Below, piece after piece: positions 12,201-21,946 of a DNA stretch of 64,000 bases. Under the pieces are notes generated by a model that was given only the letters and a program-made list of their open reading frames with translations, was not told where the DNA came from and searched no databases. Source of the DNA: Mactra quadrangularis (taxonomy: Eukaryota; Mollusca; Bivalvia; Venerida; Mactridae); NCBI GenBank assembly GCA_025267735.1, contig CM046294.1, positions 7,660,001 through 7,724,000 on the forward strand, written 5' to 3'. The position numbers and the translations under genes are program-made. How positions within the stretch are numbered: the stretch's first letter is position 1; every line of letters starts with the position of its first letter.

Positions 12201-15200
12201 ATTGTAGATTTGACTAGAAAAATAGAACCCATAGAATGTTTTGTTTTGTTTATGTGGGTTTTTTTTGCACATTATAACTTCAATTTTAGTTCCAGGTAAA
12301 CACAGCATTGTAATATGCAGTAAAGTTTTACTATTTAGCACATAAAAATCGATTAACTAATATATATGTTTATTCTCAAATTAAGCATTTGGGATGTATA
12401 TATTGTCAAAAATCACATGATTTTGTTATAACCAATTAGTATTTTGGTAGCAGAACTTTACTGTTTGTTGCATTGAAATGAATATTAGTTAATCAAAAAA
12501 AAGTAATACATATTGTAATAGAGTGTGCTACATGTAGCTGTTTGCTCATCTAAGCTTTACCTCATATTGTTACTGAGTATGATTGCAGCTCATCTGAACA
12601 TTATAGTACCACATATTATTACTAATACAAGTTTCAGCTCAACTAGAAACAGATGTACACATATTAACTTAGTTTAGTTTCAGCTCATCTAATCATTACC
12701 TCACATAGTTTCTGGTAGAGGTTTCAGCTCATCTGAGCATTGAAGTACAATGTACCCCACATTGTTACTTGGTATGGTTTCAGCTCATCTAAGCATTTAA
12801 GTACAATGTACCCCACATTGTTACTTGGTATGGTTTCAGCTCATCTAAGCATTTAAGTACAATGTACCCCACATTGTTACTTGGTATGGTTTCAGCTCAT
12901 CTAAGCATTTAAGTACAATGTACCCCACATTGTTACTTGGTATGGTTTCAGCTCATCTAAGCATTTAAGTACAATGTACCCCACATTGTTACTTGGTATG
13001 GTTTCAGCTCATCTAAGCATTTAAGTACAATGTACCCCACATTGTTACTTGGTATGGTTTCAGCTCATCTGAGCATCAAAGTACAATGTGCCACCCAATG
13101 TTACTGAGTATGATTTCAGCTCATCTGAGCATTAAAGTACAATGTACCACATATTGTTACTTGGTATGGTTTCAGCTCATCTGAGCATTAAAGTACAATG
13201 TACCACATATTGTTACTTGGTATGGTTTCAGCTCATCTGAGCATTAAAGTACAATGTACAACATATTGTTACTTGGTATGGTTTCAGCTCATCTGAGCAT
13301 TAAAGTACAATGTACAACATATTGTTACTTGGTATGGTTTCAGCTCATCTAAGCATTAAAGTACAATGTACCACATATTGTTACTTGGTCTGGTTTCAGC
13401 TAGCTCATATCGGTTTGACAGCAAAGTCGGATTTAACCTCGGCTGCAAATAGGGATGATGTCGACCCAACATCGGTAGTACAATATCGGGCCAATGTCTA
13501 CACAATATCAGCCCGATATTTATTGCCTATATCGGGCCAACATCAAAACAATAGCGGTGTGATGTCAGTCAACAGTAGAAATTATTCTATATCGGTCTGA
13601 CAGCAAACCTGTATGATTTTTCATGCAGCCCTACGTCTGATTTAACCTCGGCTGCAAATAGGAATGATGTCCACCCGACATCGGTAGTACAATATCGGGC
13701 TGATGTCTAAACAATATAGGACAGTAACAGAAAACGCAATATCGTACCGTTGTCAATCCGATATACAAAATCGTTGCGTTCATTGCCATGTAGGCCCGAC
13801 GCAGATCCAATTTACGTTTTTTGACTTTACATGAAATGGGGTCTGTGTGGTTCTAGAAATTGAAATCATAAACAGGACTATTTATTAACATAATTAAGTA
13901 AACAATACAATTGCATTTATAATTTTTCAAAATATTGAGTATGTCGGCACTGCAGCGGTCCAATATCGGCCCCAAATTGGCACATTTTGCCGACATGCCG
14001 ACATTTATTGTATATCAGCCCGATATGGTCATGCTGGCTGGGTTTCAGCTCATCTGAGCATTATCACACATTATTACAGATACAAGTTTAGCTCATCTAC
14101 AAACAGATGTACACATAGTAACTTAGTTTGGTTTCAGCTCATCTGAGCATTACCATACATTATTACTGATACAGGTTTCAGCTCATCTAGAAACAGATGT
14201 ACACATAGTAACTTAGTTTGGTTTCAACTCATCTGGGCATTATCACACATTATTACTCATTCAACTCATCTGTGCGTAGTTTTTCACATTTTAACTGAGT
14301 GAAGTTTTAGCTCATTGCAGCATAAAGAATACACTTAGTGTGGTTGAATCTCAACTGAAAACAGGTTAAATTGATTGGTATAAGTGTTTGGATAGTTCAA
14401 TGTTTGTTATAAGTGTTGGGTAGGACAATATTGGTGCATGCTTTAAGTGTTCTTATTTTTACCATTAAAAGTGACTTTGGTTTGTGTTGATGTTAGCTAG
14501 GAAGGTAAATCTTAAATGGAGGAATAATAGAAATTTATGTATTTATTGGTGTGGTATTAGTATGACAATAATTTAGGACTTGATATGATGAATAATTAAA
14601 CGGTTTATAGTTACCTCATGGTGGATATGCAATTGTACTATATACTAAATCAAGAAGTAGACATAGCCAAGGAGTGGCTGTGACTGAGCAGTTATGACAT
14701 TATACTGGTAATCATCAAACAGCCAGCTCCATGTTGGTTCCAATCCAAAACCTACCCTGTTGAGCAAGAAACTTTATCATACTAGCTCAGTACTGGGGTA
14801 CCAGGAAGTGGACTCAAAAGTGATTACTTGTTTTACAGTTGAGCAAAAATTATTAAGTATAACATAACATAGTAAAACATTTTAACAAATTGTGTTAACT
14901 GAATTGAAAACTAACAATATTGTATATAACTTTTCTCCATTTCTTACCAATAATCTTGAATCATTGTTTGAGCTAAACTACCTGTTATACATTTACATGT
15001 TTAAATTTGTTACTCAATAATTCTTGATGTTTGTTTTCATAAATTGTAAAATACTAACTATCCAAACTAATAAAGTTGTATTTTTAGATAGAAATGGTAC
15101 AATCCAACGTATTATTTCAACTGTTTCCATAGTAAGGATCCTGCAGGCTGCCAGGAAAATCTGGATTACTCCATTTGAAACTAGTATTACATGTTCATTT

Positions 15201-15647
15201 ATATTTATTTTTATTAGAGACTTATTTCTCAAAATTTGGTGTTCAGTTCTTGAACTTGATCTTCCCTTATACCTAGTTGATAAGAAGGTTTAGTAGTCTA
15301 TCCCGCTCCCCCAGCCAATCTTTCCCTGGGCATTTTCATCCCCTTGGAATGATTAGCCAGGGAGATGTAATTGGCCAGTTGAAATGGGGTCCAGCTTCTT
15401 TATAGCATATATGTATACAATAATGTTATTAATTGTTCATTGTTTGATCTTTATCTTTACAGGTCACACAATAAACACTGTTTCGTCACGAGGTGATAGT
15501 TTTCATGAAGACGGACCAGGAGTTGTCTCCCCTTTTGTACCAGTTCAAGGTCAAAGACGTACCATGGGTGATAAACAAAAGAAATCAAGTAGAAATCAGT
15601 CAGGACAAATGAGTGATAAACAGAAGAATAATTGTAAACAACAATAG
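208..15647 (+). CDS. CCDC50: CCDC50-like coiled-coil protein, 5' end outside window
   Basis: Visible exons, joined by splice sites and phase: 208-274, 2850-2997, 3504-3653, 4107-4612, 5285-5463, 6549-6647 and/or 11111-11224, 15463-15647 (TAA stop). The first exon may instead end at 283 (second in-frame donor 9 bp on). The start codon lies left of the window. Seen: two acidic-then-alanine helices in tandem (DEELAKLLQEQE; then DKRLAQIIEEQE) that resemble MIU ubiquitin-binding motifs, a Lys/Gln-rich coiled coil (3504-3653), a PALPPR SH3-ligand-like motif at the start of exon 4107-4612, and a Ser/Asn/Gln-rich, probably disordered remainder ending in a basic KQKKSS/KQKNN tail. In vertebrates CCDC50 (Ymer) binds ubiquitin through MIU motifs and modulates EGFR and NF-kB signalling; a similar cytosolic adaptor role here is inference. 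The MIU/PRR order fits CCDC50, but the tail does not obviously match, so the family call is moderate and the exon structure is stronger. Confidence 0.6.
840..910 (+). repeat. tRNA-derived (SINE head-like) remnant
   Basis: Intronic stretch with a B-box-like GGTTCAAACCC, resembling the tRNA-like heads of the SINEs elsewhere in the window. No clear tail or target duplication. Weak. Confidence 0.3.
1557..2252. mobile_element. Foldback element with ~27-bp perfect terminal inverted repeats
   Basis: The two ends are inverted copies of ATGCTAGGTTTACATCTGGC and the following CACGAT (1557-1583 and 2226-2252). The interior of about 640 bp is made of degenerate short repeats around CGTTCTGTTACG / TTGCGATC. 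Both TIRs begin with an ATG, which creates twin apparent reading frames starting MLGLHLATI on opposite strands; these are not genes. Lies in an intron of the CCDC50-like gene. No transposase, so non-autonomous. Confidence 0.8.
2600..2835 (+). repeat. Degenerate SINE-1 copy
   Basis: Shares with the intact copy at 20804-21090 the order GAAAATTTGACA, ATATGGAGAAGTT, CTTGTGGAAAGG, GTGAGTACTGG and a tail ending in an ATAAATAAATT-like run. It ends only about 15 bp before the 2850 acceptor, so it supplies much of the sequence in front of that acceptor. Confidence 0.55.
3268..3475. repeat. Dispersed repeat shared with 10855-10940
   Basis: The stretch TTTACCATATAT.T.TGCCATTT.T.GTCAGAT.TT.ATGAAACT occurs here and at about 10868-10912. 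Boundaries are not determined; no ORF. A tRNA-like B-box remnant (GGTTCAAATC) lies just upstream at about 3142-3151. Confidence 0.4.
4893..5165 (+). mobile_element. SINE-3 family copy
   Basis: tRNA-derived head with A-box TAGCTTAGTTGG and B-box-like GATTCAATTCC, then a body with ATGAAATTATTTCTAC, GTATGCACCTAGTAGTTAG, GCCTTTCCAGG and GTGAATAGGTGAACTGACCG. Followed by a C16-type homopolymer and A-rich tract (5171-5215). Lies in the intron before exon 5285-5463. Confidence 0.75.
5960..6349. mobile_element. hAT-type MITE with 8-bp target duplication
   Basis: Ends are TAGGGCTG ... CAGCCCTA, flanked by TTGGACCA (5952-5959) and TTAGACCA (6350-6357), an 8-bp duplication with one mismatch. The interior is rich in inverted TATTGCGATACG / ACCGGTAT motifs. 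An 8-bp TSD and TAGGGCTG termini are typical of hAT non-autonomous elements. 390 bp, no ORF, inside the intron before exon 6a. Confidence 0.85.
6549..6647 (+). CDS. CCDC50: Exon 6a of the CCDC50-like gene (one of a duplicated pair)
   Basis: 99-nt exon between a CAG acceptor and AAAG|gtaata donor, phase 1 at both ends. It encodes a segment starting DWVEIEWDPS and containing GSLRRGSLSR. RRGS fits a basophilic (PKA/AKT-type) kinase site by consensus only. Its sister exon lies at 11111-11224. Either can be joined from 5463 to 15463 without breaking frame. Confidence 0.8.
8675..8750. repeat. Short hairpin element, copy 1
   Basis: Arms of 27 nt (8675-8701 and 8724-8750), CAAGGGTTGCCTGCAAGACT... 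against its inverse with one G-T wobble, around a 22-nt loop. A second copy with inverted loop lies at 10059-10127. Confidence 0.8.
9183..9654. mobile_element. MITE-like element, 12-bp TIRs, GAATTG duplication
   Basis: Ends CAGGCCTCCTAG ... CTAGGAGGCCTG, flanked on both sides by GAATTG (9177-9182, 9655-9660). Subterminal regions repeat ACCTTTAAAA at the left end and CCTTTAT at the right. CAGG termini with repeated subterminal motifs recall hAT elements, though the duplication is 6 bp rather than 8. Confidence 0.75.
9762..9965 (+). repeat. tRNA-headed SINE-like repeat
   Basis: B-box GGTTCGATCCCC followed by a CTTGAGCAAGAAATTAAACT body resembling the GAGCAAGAAACTTTATCCTA body of SINE-2. The rest differs from SINE-2, so it is a subfamily or a relative. 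Confidence 0.5.
10059..10127. repeat. Short hairpin element, copy 2 (inverted relative to copy 1)
   Basis: Same arms as 8675-8750 (GTTGCCTGCAAGACTGTAGT and inverse). Its loop is close to the reverse complement of the copy-1 loop, so this copy sits in opposite orientation. Confidence 0.8.
11111..11224 (+). CDS. CCDC50: Exon 6b of the CCDC50-like gene (diverged duplicate of 6a)
   Basis: 114-nt exon, phase 1 at both ends, with the same AAAG|gta donor context as 6a. It encodes DWFDIEWEPG...GSLRRGSLCR; about 15 of the first 22 residues equal exon 6a, after which the two differ (6b has a MITSISIDNMYTCYK end). The acceptor (...gataagagag) has a weak pyrimidine tract, as expected for a regulated or optional exon. 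A 270-bp dispersed repeat begins about 52 bp past its donor. Whether 6a and 6b are mutually exclusive or both included cannot be told from DNA alone. Confidence 0.65.
11277..11546 (+). repeat. TATACCCCCGC dispersed repeat, copy 1
   Basis: About 270 bp, from TATACCCCCGCTTCGAAGAA to GCTCACAGATTTACTTGTTA, including GTGCGTCCGTCCxTCCGTC. A near-identical copy in the same orientation lies at 18859-19123. Apparent ORFs here are repeat-derived. Confidence 0.75.
11835..12120 (+). repeat. SINE-like repeat with SINE-1-type tail
   Basis: tRNA-like head with GGTTCAAGTC B-box, then GTGTGAGTACTGGTTATAGA and GTCCAGAAAGGCTAGG as in SINE-1. The head differs from the 20804 copy. Confidence 0.5.
12560..13396 (+). 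repeat. 56-bp minisatellite
   Basis: Unit begins GTTTCAGCTCATCTAAGCAT and contains GTACAATGTAC; starts at 12721, 12777, 12833, 12889, 12945, 13001, 13057, 13112, 13169, 13225, 13281, 13337, 13393. The five units from 12777 to 13056 look identical, while the later block carries a different variant (CCACATATTG instead of CCCCACATTG), so two sub-blocks expanded separately. Older degenerate units lie upstream (12560-12720). In the intron between exons 6b and 7. Confidence 0.9.
13397..14037. mobile_element. ATCGG-rich insertion splitting the minisatellite
   Basis: About 640 bp of unrelated sequence between minisatellite units, rich in ATATCGGGCC / GGCCCGATAT-type inverted motifs and holding a direct repeat of about 100 bp at 209-bp spacing (starting near 13431 and 13640). 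The ends are weakly inverted (CAGC.....CATATCGG). Probably a non-autonomous element; family not recognised. Confidence 0.55.
14038..14330 (+). repeat. Minisatellite continuation, degenerate units
   Basis: TTTCAGCTCATCTGAGCATT recurs with irregular spacing and longer variant units (GAAACAGATGTACACATA) after the insertion, matching the degenerate upstream part of the array. Confidence 0.65.
14668..14850 (+). repeat. SINE-2 family copy
   Basis: tRNA-like head (ACTGGTAATCAT, GTTGGTTCCAATCC) and body TTGAGCAAGAAACTTTATCA, GCTCAGTACTGG, AGGAAGTGGACTC shared with the copies at 25720, 32783, 37330 and 55855. Confidence 0.65.
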
Positions 15648-15879
15648 TGTCTCAACATGTGATTATTGTGTTGTTTTATACAATATAATGTGTTTGATTT
15701 TTTTTGGTGATAGGCTGTTTTCCAGAAATTTGTTTTTCAGAATATTAAATTTTGTATCAACTTATTCCATACTTGAAAATATCATCGTTGGTCAGTAATT
15801 TATTCATTTGTTTTTAGACATTACCTTTTATGAATATTGTTACTTAGGCTTTACTCTGAACTAAATGCAACATTTTCCA

Positions 15880-15885
15880 AATAAA
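15880..15885 (+). terminator. Candidate polyadenylation signal of the CCDC50-like gene
   Basis: First AATAAA after the stop at 15647, 230 bp into the 3' UTR. Further AATAAA/ATTAAA hexamers follow up to about 18.1 kb, so longer 3' UTRs are possible. Confidence 0.4.
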
Positions 15886-17311
15886 AGTTCATCCTTTGTA
15901 ATAGGTCAATTTGATACATTGATAACATTCCAATGAATTATAAAATGCATTAATACTTATACAATGGTGTGTCCCCTTTATGCAAAACATTACATTTGTA
16001 TTGTCTTACACAGTGCCCTCTGAAAGTTTTTGGACAAATAAAACTTTCATCAACTAATTATCCATATTACAAGTACGTTTTTACGAGTACAATTAAAGCT
16101 TATTCATGTAACATGCATTCTCGTTCCCAGAGTCTAGTAGGATTCTCGATACTAGCTAGATCGATAATCTTGATAACCTCGGTGTACAATAATGTGTAAC
16201 ATACAGTGTATAAATTGATTTTGTAAATTTGGCATGTTTTTGTACTTTAAATTTTGGACCAATTCATTTATGGGGGAAACACTAAATTAAGTCTGCAATA
16301 TTGTGTTACAGTTTCTTAGTATCGGTATTTATTCTAATGAAAATAAAATTAGTTGTTCAGTATGTGTGGCTCAACAGATAAGAATGTAGGTACATGTGTT
16401 ACTCACTTGTTTTACATAGTGATAAAAGAATATTTCTGAATATATTTATTCATCCCTGATTTTGAAATCGCCTTCTGTCAGATTGACACTCCAAGTTAAA
16501 AAAAAATATTTATAGTTTAAATCATATGTTGATAAACACTAAGTAACTCCATTTAAGATTTTTCTCTGATGACTCTTTGTCTTATTTTTTCATGAGTGTG
16601 AATCCTCTATACAGGACTTTGTTTGAGGATATTTTGAGGGCACTGTTTAAGATTTATGAAGAATAATGTACCATTTTACACTAAGGGAACATTTGTATAT
16701 CATACGTATATATTTCTGTATTATGACATTTCACTCATATGTTTGTACATTGTATGTGCTAATTTAAAATCATTTTTGTTTAATGAAAAGCATTCCTGTA
16801 CGTATATATTATGAATCTCGTGGTTCCATTTTAACATGGGTTTTTCTCCATGTTTAGTAGAAAACTTTTCACATCCTCATTTTAATCTGCCGTGGACGAT
16901 TACATCATGACACACATGCACAATTAAAACAGTCTGCTTTATGCTATACTGTGCTCAAGCAGTTTGTGAAATTGAAGTATAATAATGACATTTGATTTTT
17001 TAATCTAATGATCAATGAATGTATTATTTCCGTCTGTATAATTCCATGTTTATGTAATCTATCAAAAACCCATGTCTGAAAGCACTGTTAGTGCTTTGAT
17101 CATTAAAGGTGCAGTTCTCAGATTTAATAAACCAGTAAATGAAAAGAATCTGTAAACAACTTGATATTTATGTGAAATATTAGATAAACGGATCCTATAT
17201 GTTAATAAATAACAAGAAAATACTGTGATGTTTGTGCATGGATTTGGTTGTGCCTTTTTTGTTGCTAATTAAGACAGAAGCGTTACTTTTTACAAAAACA
17301 ATGTTGTCTAC
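15886..17311. other. Intergenic flank 3' of the CCDC50-like gene
   Basis: AT-rich, with no supportable gene. Holds one short palindromic element (16116-16187) and several possible poly(A) hexamers. Confidence 0.5.
16116..16187. repeat. ~75-bp palindromic element (Pal75), copy 1
   Basis: CATTCTCGTTCCCAGAGTCT ... GATAACCTCGGTGTAC around a CTAGCTAG-type centre. Same family as 29374, 29694, 38144, 43374 and 49461. Confidence 0.7.
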
Positions 17312-17669
17312 CATTCGGATTACCTCAACCTTTTATGAGCGAATAATCTTGAAAGGATTCGTAGGGGGTCTACCCTGCCGGCTTGGGTTTTTACTACCTA
17401 AGCAAGGCAAAGCATGTAACAGTTATGCAAAATAGTTCTTGTAGTATACATACAGATGTTTGTCAAAACATATTTCTTTGTTATATATTGAACCAAATAT
17501 TGTTTAGTGATATCATTGAACTGTGTTATTTCAAATTTACAGACTAAAACGAAATATTACTCATTGCCTAAACGATCAAGTATTAGTTTACTTCAATACC
17601 GGTAGTTTCAAAATGGCGCCTAAATATGTCCGAGGTTATTCGTAGCAAATAGCCAAGGAGTTCCAAATG
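17312..17669. mobile_element. TIR element (MITE) with ~8-bp duplication
   Basis: Imperfect TIRs of about 35 bp beginning CATTCGGATTACC / CATTTGGAACTCC, flanked by TTGTCTAC (17304-17311 and 17673-17680). Closely related to the 208-bp element at 24212-24419, sharing the internal GGTTTTTACTACCTA and GTTATGCAAAATAGTTCTTG. Confidence 0.7.
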
Positions 17670-17680
17670 TGTTTGTCTAC

Positions 17681-18783
17681 TAGTTATGATTATAACAAAC
17701 AATAGTGCATTTTTGTGATTTTCTAGAATTCAAATGAATAATACAGAGATTATGTTAATACTCAAACTTTTCACAGCAGTTACATCACATGTTGCTTTTT
17801 TACCTTTGCTATTGATGCAGCAAAGGGAAATAACTGCTGCAGGGAGTTTGGTTTATACTGTGCTCAAACATTGTGTTACCTCCCTTTGAATATAGATATT
17901 GTATAGCAAGAAAAGAACTTTACAAATGGTTAAACTCATGTTTCAATTTTACAGTCTTTACAGTCATAAAGAGAAGTCCAATTTGGTATTGGCTTCATGT
18001 ACATTTATATGCTCAAGTCTGTGTTTTAAGTTGTAAACATATAATTATGCACTGAACATGACAGAATGATGTAAAATAAAAACCTTTTATCACAACTTGG
18101 ACTTGGTATTACATGTTTATTTTTGTCAAAACAATTCAATAAGTAATTAAAAAAGTAAGTATTTATTTGTTTAGGTGACATCTGCAATTTATCAACTATA
18201 ATACATAAATTATGTGCAATATACATGCACCCAACCTAATGGGCCTATAAGTCATCCATATTTACAACAAAATATGAAAGTATTTATAAGCTGGTAGTAC
18301 GAATGAATCAATTGATAAAAAATAACATAGAAATAATAAATTTTAAATATTTGACTGTTCTATATGAGTATACAAATTGTAATATTTATTTAAAATATTA
18401 CTTAAGATATTAAATTACCACTGTGCTTTTGGAAATTGATCCGAAAGTTGATTTATTGGATGTAATATTTAATTGTCTTTTTAGGGAAAATAAAAAAAAA
18501 CTGTCATTGTGTTAATAAATGTTGAATAGTTTGAAGATTTTTGTTAATAAAATGTATATTTTTGTATTATATTGTTTAAATGATGCTTTTTGCTACATTT
18601 TGATATTATTTTATTTTTTGATATACCAGTAAATTATTTGATTATTATAAAATGTAATCACTTTTACAATATGATGACATGACTAATTTACTGCATCAAT
18701 TACTGTTGAAATATGTTTGTGTATTAAGCAACCGGTAGCTTTGATTTCCAGCTTACATTAGTAAAAGATATGAACACAATATA
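17681..18783. other. Gene-free AT-rich stretch
   Basis: Only short chance frames; no element boundaries recognised. Confidence 0.4.
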
Positions 18784-19409
18784 CAGTACCCACCAACAGT
18801 TTGGAGACAAAAGAAATTTACAACAATTCTTGTATTTTGATGATTAGTTTTTGTAGAATTATTATACCCCCGCTTCGAAGAAGAGGGGGGTATACTGTTT
18901 TACCCTTGTCTGTGCGTCCGTCCGTTACAAAATTTCTGTCGCAGTTTTCTCAGCAACTATAGCATGCAGCAGCCTAATACGTTGCATATTGCTTCATCCC
19001 ATAGTCCCATGTGGTGTAAAGTGATTTCATGCTCCTTGCTCATCTACTTCCTGTTTGTCGCATATTTTTAGATTTTTGTGGGGGTATCACTAGTGAGCAT
19101 AAGCTCACAGATTAACTTGTTATTTCTGAATTTTTGGGGATAAAATGAAAGCAAATTGCATGAATGCAACACATTTTATAAGATTCTGTGTCTGACCTCG
19201 TTAAGCCTCCAAAACCATGTTTATTGTATTTATTTTCCATAACAATGCCTTTTTGCTATTTTTGAAGTCTCAGTTATAATTATAATGATTACCAAAAAAT
19301 TAAAGCAAAACTAAAACGCATTTCAGAATAAACAGTTATCAATTTTTAGATAAAAGCTATTCAGTAGGCCAACAAAGTGAAAATGTCTCTAAACTTTTGG
19401 TGGGTACTA
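18784..19409. mobile_element. Tc1/mariner-type non-autonomous element carrying a nested repeat
   Basis: Inverted ends CAGTACCCACCAA.AGTTT.GAGACA, flanked by TA dinucleotides (18782-18783; 19410-19411). TA target sites and CAGT termini suggest Tc1/mariner mobilisation. A TATACCCCCGC repeat (18859-19123) sits inside it; without it the element would be about 360 bp. No transposase. Confidence 0.7.
18859..19123 (+). repeat. TATACCCCCGC dispersed repeat, copy 2 (nested)
   Basis: Same start, GTGCGTCCGTCCGTT segment and end as 11277-11546, with few differences. Inserted into the TA-flanked element 18784-19409, so it is the younger of the two. Confidence 0.75.
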
Positions 19410-19411
19410 TA

Positions 19412-20790
19412 TTTATAAATTATATACATTCTTCATGTGTTACAAACATGCTCCATTGTTTTCCACTTACTGTTTTAGAAATAAATATATTTGTCAATTT
19501 TTGTATTTAAAAATTTATTGATCAAACTTTTAAGTTTATTTAACAGAGATTTGCAGCAATATATATTGGCATCAATTTTCTATGTACCTGTTCATAAAAT
19601 GGCTCATGCCAACATATCAAATGTAACTAGAATATTCACATGGAATTTTTTAATGATACATTTCTACTGAACATTTTATATACTCATAATGTAACTTGTT
19701 GATTGGTTCACTAATCGTAAGTTCTGAAAAACACAGTGTTCTAGGCCCCCGTGAACGGCCTTGCTAACTAACGAAAGTAGGTCTGGTGGTAGTTGTGGTA
19801 CATTTCCCATTGAATCTAATGAGATAATGTAGTACAATGTAATTGTATTCTCTTAAACATCAACCTGTATCAGTTACATTTCATGGATAATAACGTAATT
19901 TGTCTTTAATTTCCCAAAAATGTGTATCTAAATTATTGTACTCAATGTTACCATCGACAACTGTTACACTTAATATTTGTGCCAATCAGCCAGTTGGAGG
20001 GTAGGTTAATTTTATTTTACTTTTACTATTTGTTCCTGAGCCATTTAACTTTGATTTGTTTTTGGTTGCAATTTACTGTTATATAAAATCCGTATTTATG
20101 CTTGTACTCAATGATATCAGTGTTAAATACAATTGGAACTATTTGGCCATTCATTATGAATAATCTCATACATATTTAGACGCCATGTTGAAACTACTTA
20201 TCGGTCACATGACCTACAAAATGTGTTATCAGGTGTTGAAGTAAACAAATCAATTGTTTAGGCCATGATTAATGTTGTCTCATTTTAGTCCATAAATTTG
20301 AAATACACAATTCCATGATATCACGGAACAATAATTAGTCATGTTTACAACATGAAAAATAAATGTATAAATAAGGCCTAATACGAGTTTATGACAAGAA
20401 TTATTTTGTATAAGCTGTTGCATGCTTTATCTGGCCTATTTAACAAAACCCAATATTCTTGGTGAACCCCCTCACAAATCTGTCTGAGATTATCCATTCA
20501 ATGAATGGTCGAGGTGTTCCAAATGTTTTAATTAAGTGACTTGTACACAATGTAGTCCTAATGGTCACTGTGATATCATTTAATTCATTACATGTATTTT
20601 ATACTAACTTAATAATAAATAATTATATAACTATTTTGATGAACTTGTTTTGAAAATACATTTGTAATGATAATAAATCTTATGGTGCAATAAGGTACTT
20701 ACATGTTTTTTTTTTATATTGGTATAGTCTCACTGGTACTAGGTTGTGTATTTAAGTAAAGTTTTCTAATATAGAATTATATATATGACA
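19412..20790. other. Gene-free stretch with a solo MITE end
   Basis: No gene. Around 20498-20526 lies an inverted version of the CATTCGGAACACCTCGACC terminus seen at 24212, without a partner end. Confidence 0.4.
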
Positions 20791-20803
20791 TAGAGACCAT
20801 ATG

Positions 20804-21090
20804 AACCCGGATCGATAGTGCAGTTGGTAGCGCGCCGGGATTTGGATACTCGTGCCCGAGGGGGTGCGGGTTCGAATCCCACCTGGGGAGGTTATACCCT
20901 TCCATGAAAATTTGACAATAATGTCAATTTTCCTCCATTGATTAGATAATATGGAGAAGTTTCCGGCCTTGTGGAAGGGTAGGTGAGTACTGGCTATAGA
21001 CAATGGTCCAGGAAAGCTAGGTTAGGTGCGCTGGACACCGTGAAATGACCGAAATTGTGTTGATACGGCGTTAACTCCAATAAATAAATA
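20804..21090 (+). mobile_element. Intact SINE-1 with perfect 12-bp target duplication
   Basis: tRNA-derived head with A-box TAGTGCAGTTGG (20816-20827) and B-box GGTTCGAATCC (20869-20879). The body holds ATGAAAATTTGACAATAATG, GTGAGTACTGGCTATAGACA and GGTCCAGGAAAGCTAGG, and the 3' end is (AAATA)n-like. Flanked by AGAGACCATATG on both sides (20792-20803, 21091-21102). No ORF, so it would depend on LINE machinery in trans. The most complete and probably youngest copy here. Confidence 0.9.
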
Positions 21091-21137
21091 AGAGACCATA
21101 TGCTTGCGGAGATTGGTAGTCTAGTGTTTATGAATCT

Positions 21138-21375
21138 CAGTCAACCTACTTAGTGTTGCTAGAAAGGCTAAATCTCTGGATTTAGTTGTTAACTAGTTTC
21201 TAGGTGCATACTCCCGTTAATGACTTATAACTGCCCTACATGATTTAGAACATGTGATAGGAGGGAGAATTACTGTAGAAATTTTGTCATGATCAAACTC
21301 CATGTAAGTATGCCCCTCTCAGGAATCGAACTCGCTACCAATGGATCAGTAGACTTGGGTGCTACCAACTGCTAC
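21138..21375 (-). repeat. SINE-3 family copy, minus strand
   Basis: Reverse of the 4893-5165 unit: TCAACCTACTTAGTG, GGCTAAATC, GTTAACTAGTTTCTAGGTGC, then a GGAATCGAAC head (B-box inverse) and GCTACCAACTGCTACC. Confidence 0.65.
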
Positions 21376-21946
21376 CCACAAAGTACTAATGAAATGTTTT
21401 GTTTTGTTTGATTATTATATTTTTAGTTTGGACCCCTGTTTAACTGGGGGCACGAACCCAGGAATTAATACCATTGAATACATTAGTGCAAGTAAATGTG
21501 TAAAACTTATCTTCTGGTATATAATATTCAAAACAATGTCAAGTTTTCCATTGCTATGCTCAGAAAGGGTTGTGTACATGGAAATATAATGTACTAAATG
21601 CTATGAAAATGCCCATTTACTTGTGCTATATTTTGTTTTCAAAATTTATAAAGGATAGTACAATAATAATAATAACGTGTACGTCTTATCACAAGACATA
21701 CATTGTACATGTCAACACCAAACAAAGCTTTTACGAAAAACCAAAGTTCATCAATTCATCATCTACATTTCACCACCTCCTAATGTAGTAATTATTATGA
21801 TGATGAAGTTTCTTGTCAATATCCTATTTGAAACAATCAATTTCCGTAACATGAACCACGTTTTAATCTAATCTTATGCCTGGAAACCCCTTTAAACCAA
21901 ACCTGTCCTTACTCTGGATATATATCACTCTCATTCACTCGATAGT
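21376..21946. other. 3' flank of the B-box gene
   Basis: No gene supported. Apparent frames at 21359-21871 overlap each other and show no family resemblance. Confidence 0.4.

Noticed and set aside
12721..13396. Regular repeats that might suggest a CRISPR array
   Set aside because: Units are contiguous 56-bp tandem copies without unique spacers, in an intron of a eukaryotic gene: a minisatellite.
20811..20882. Possible tRNA gene
   Set aside because: Has A- and B-boxes but does not close into a full cloverleaf, and is followed by the SINE-1 body and target duplication; it is a SINE head.
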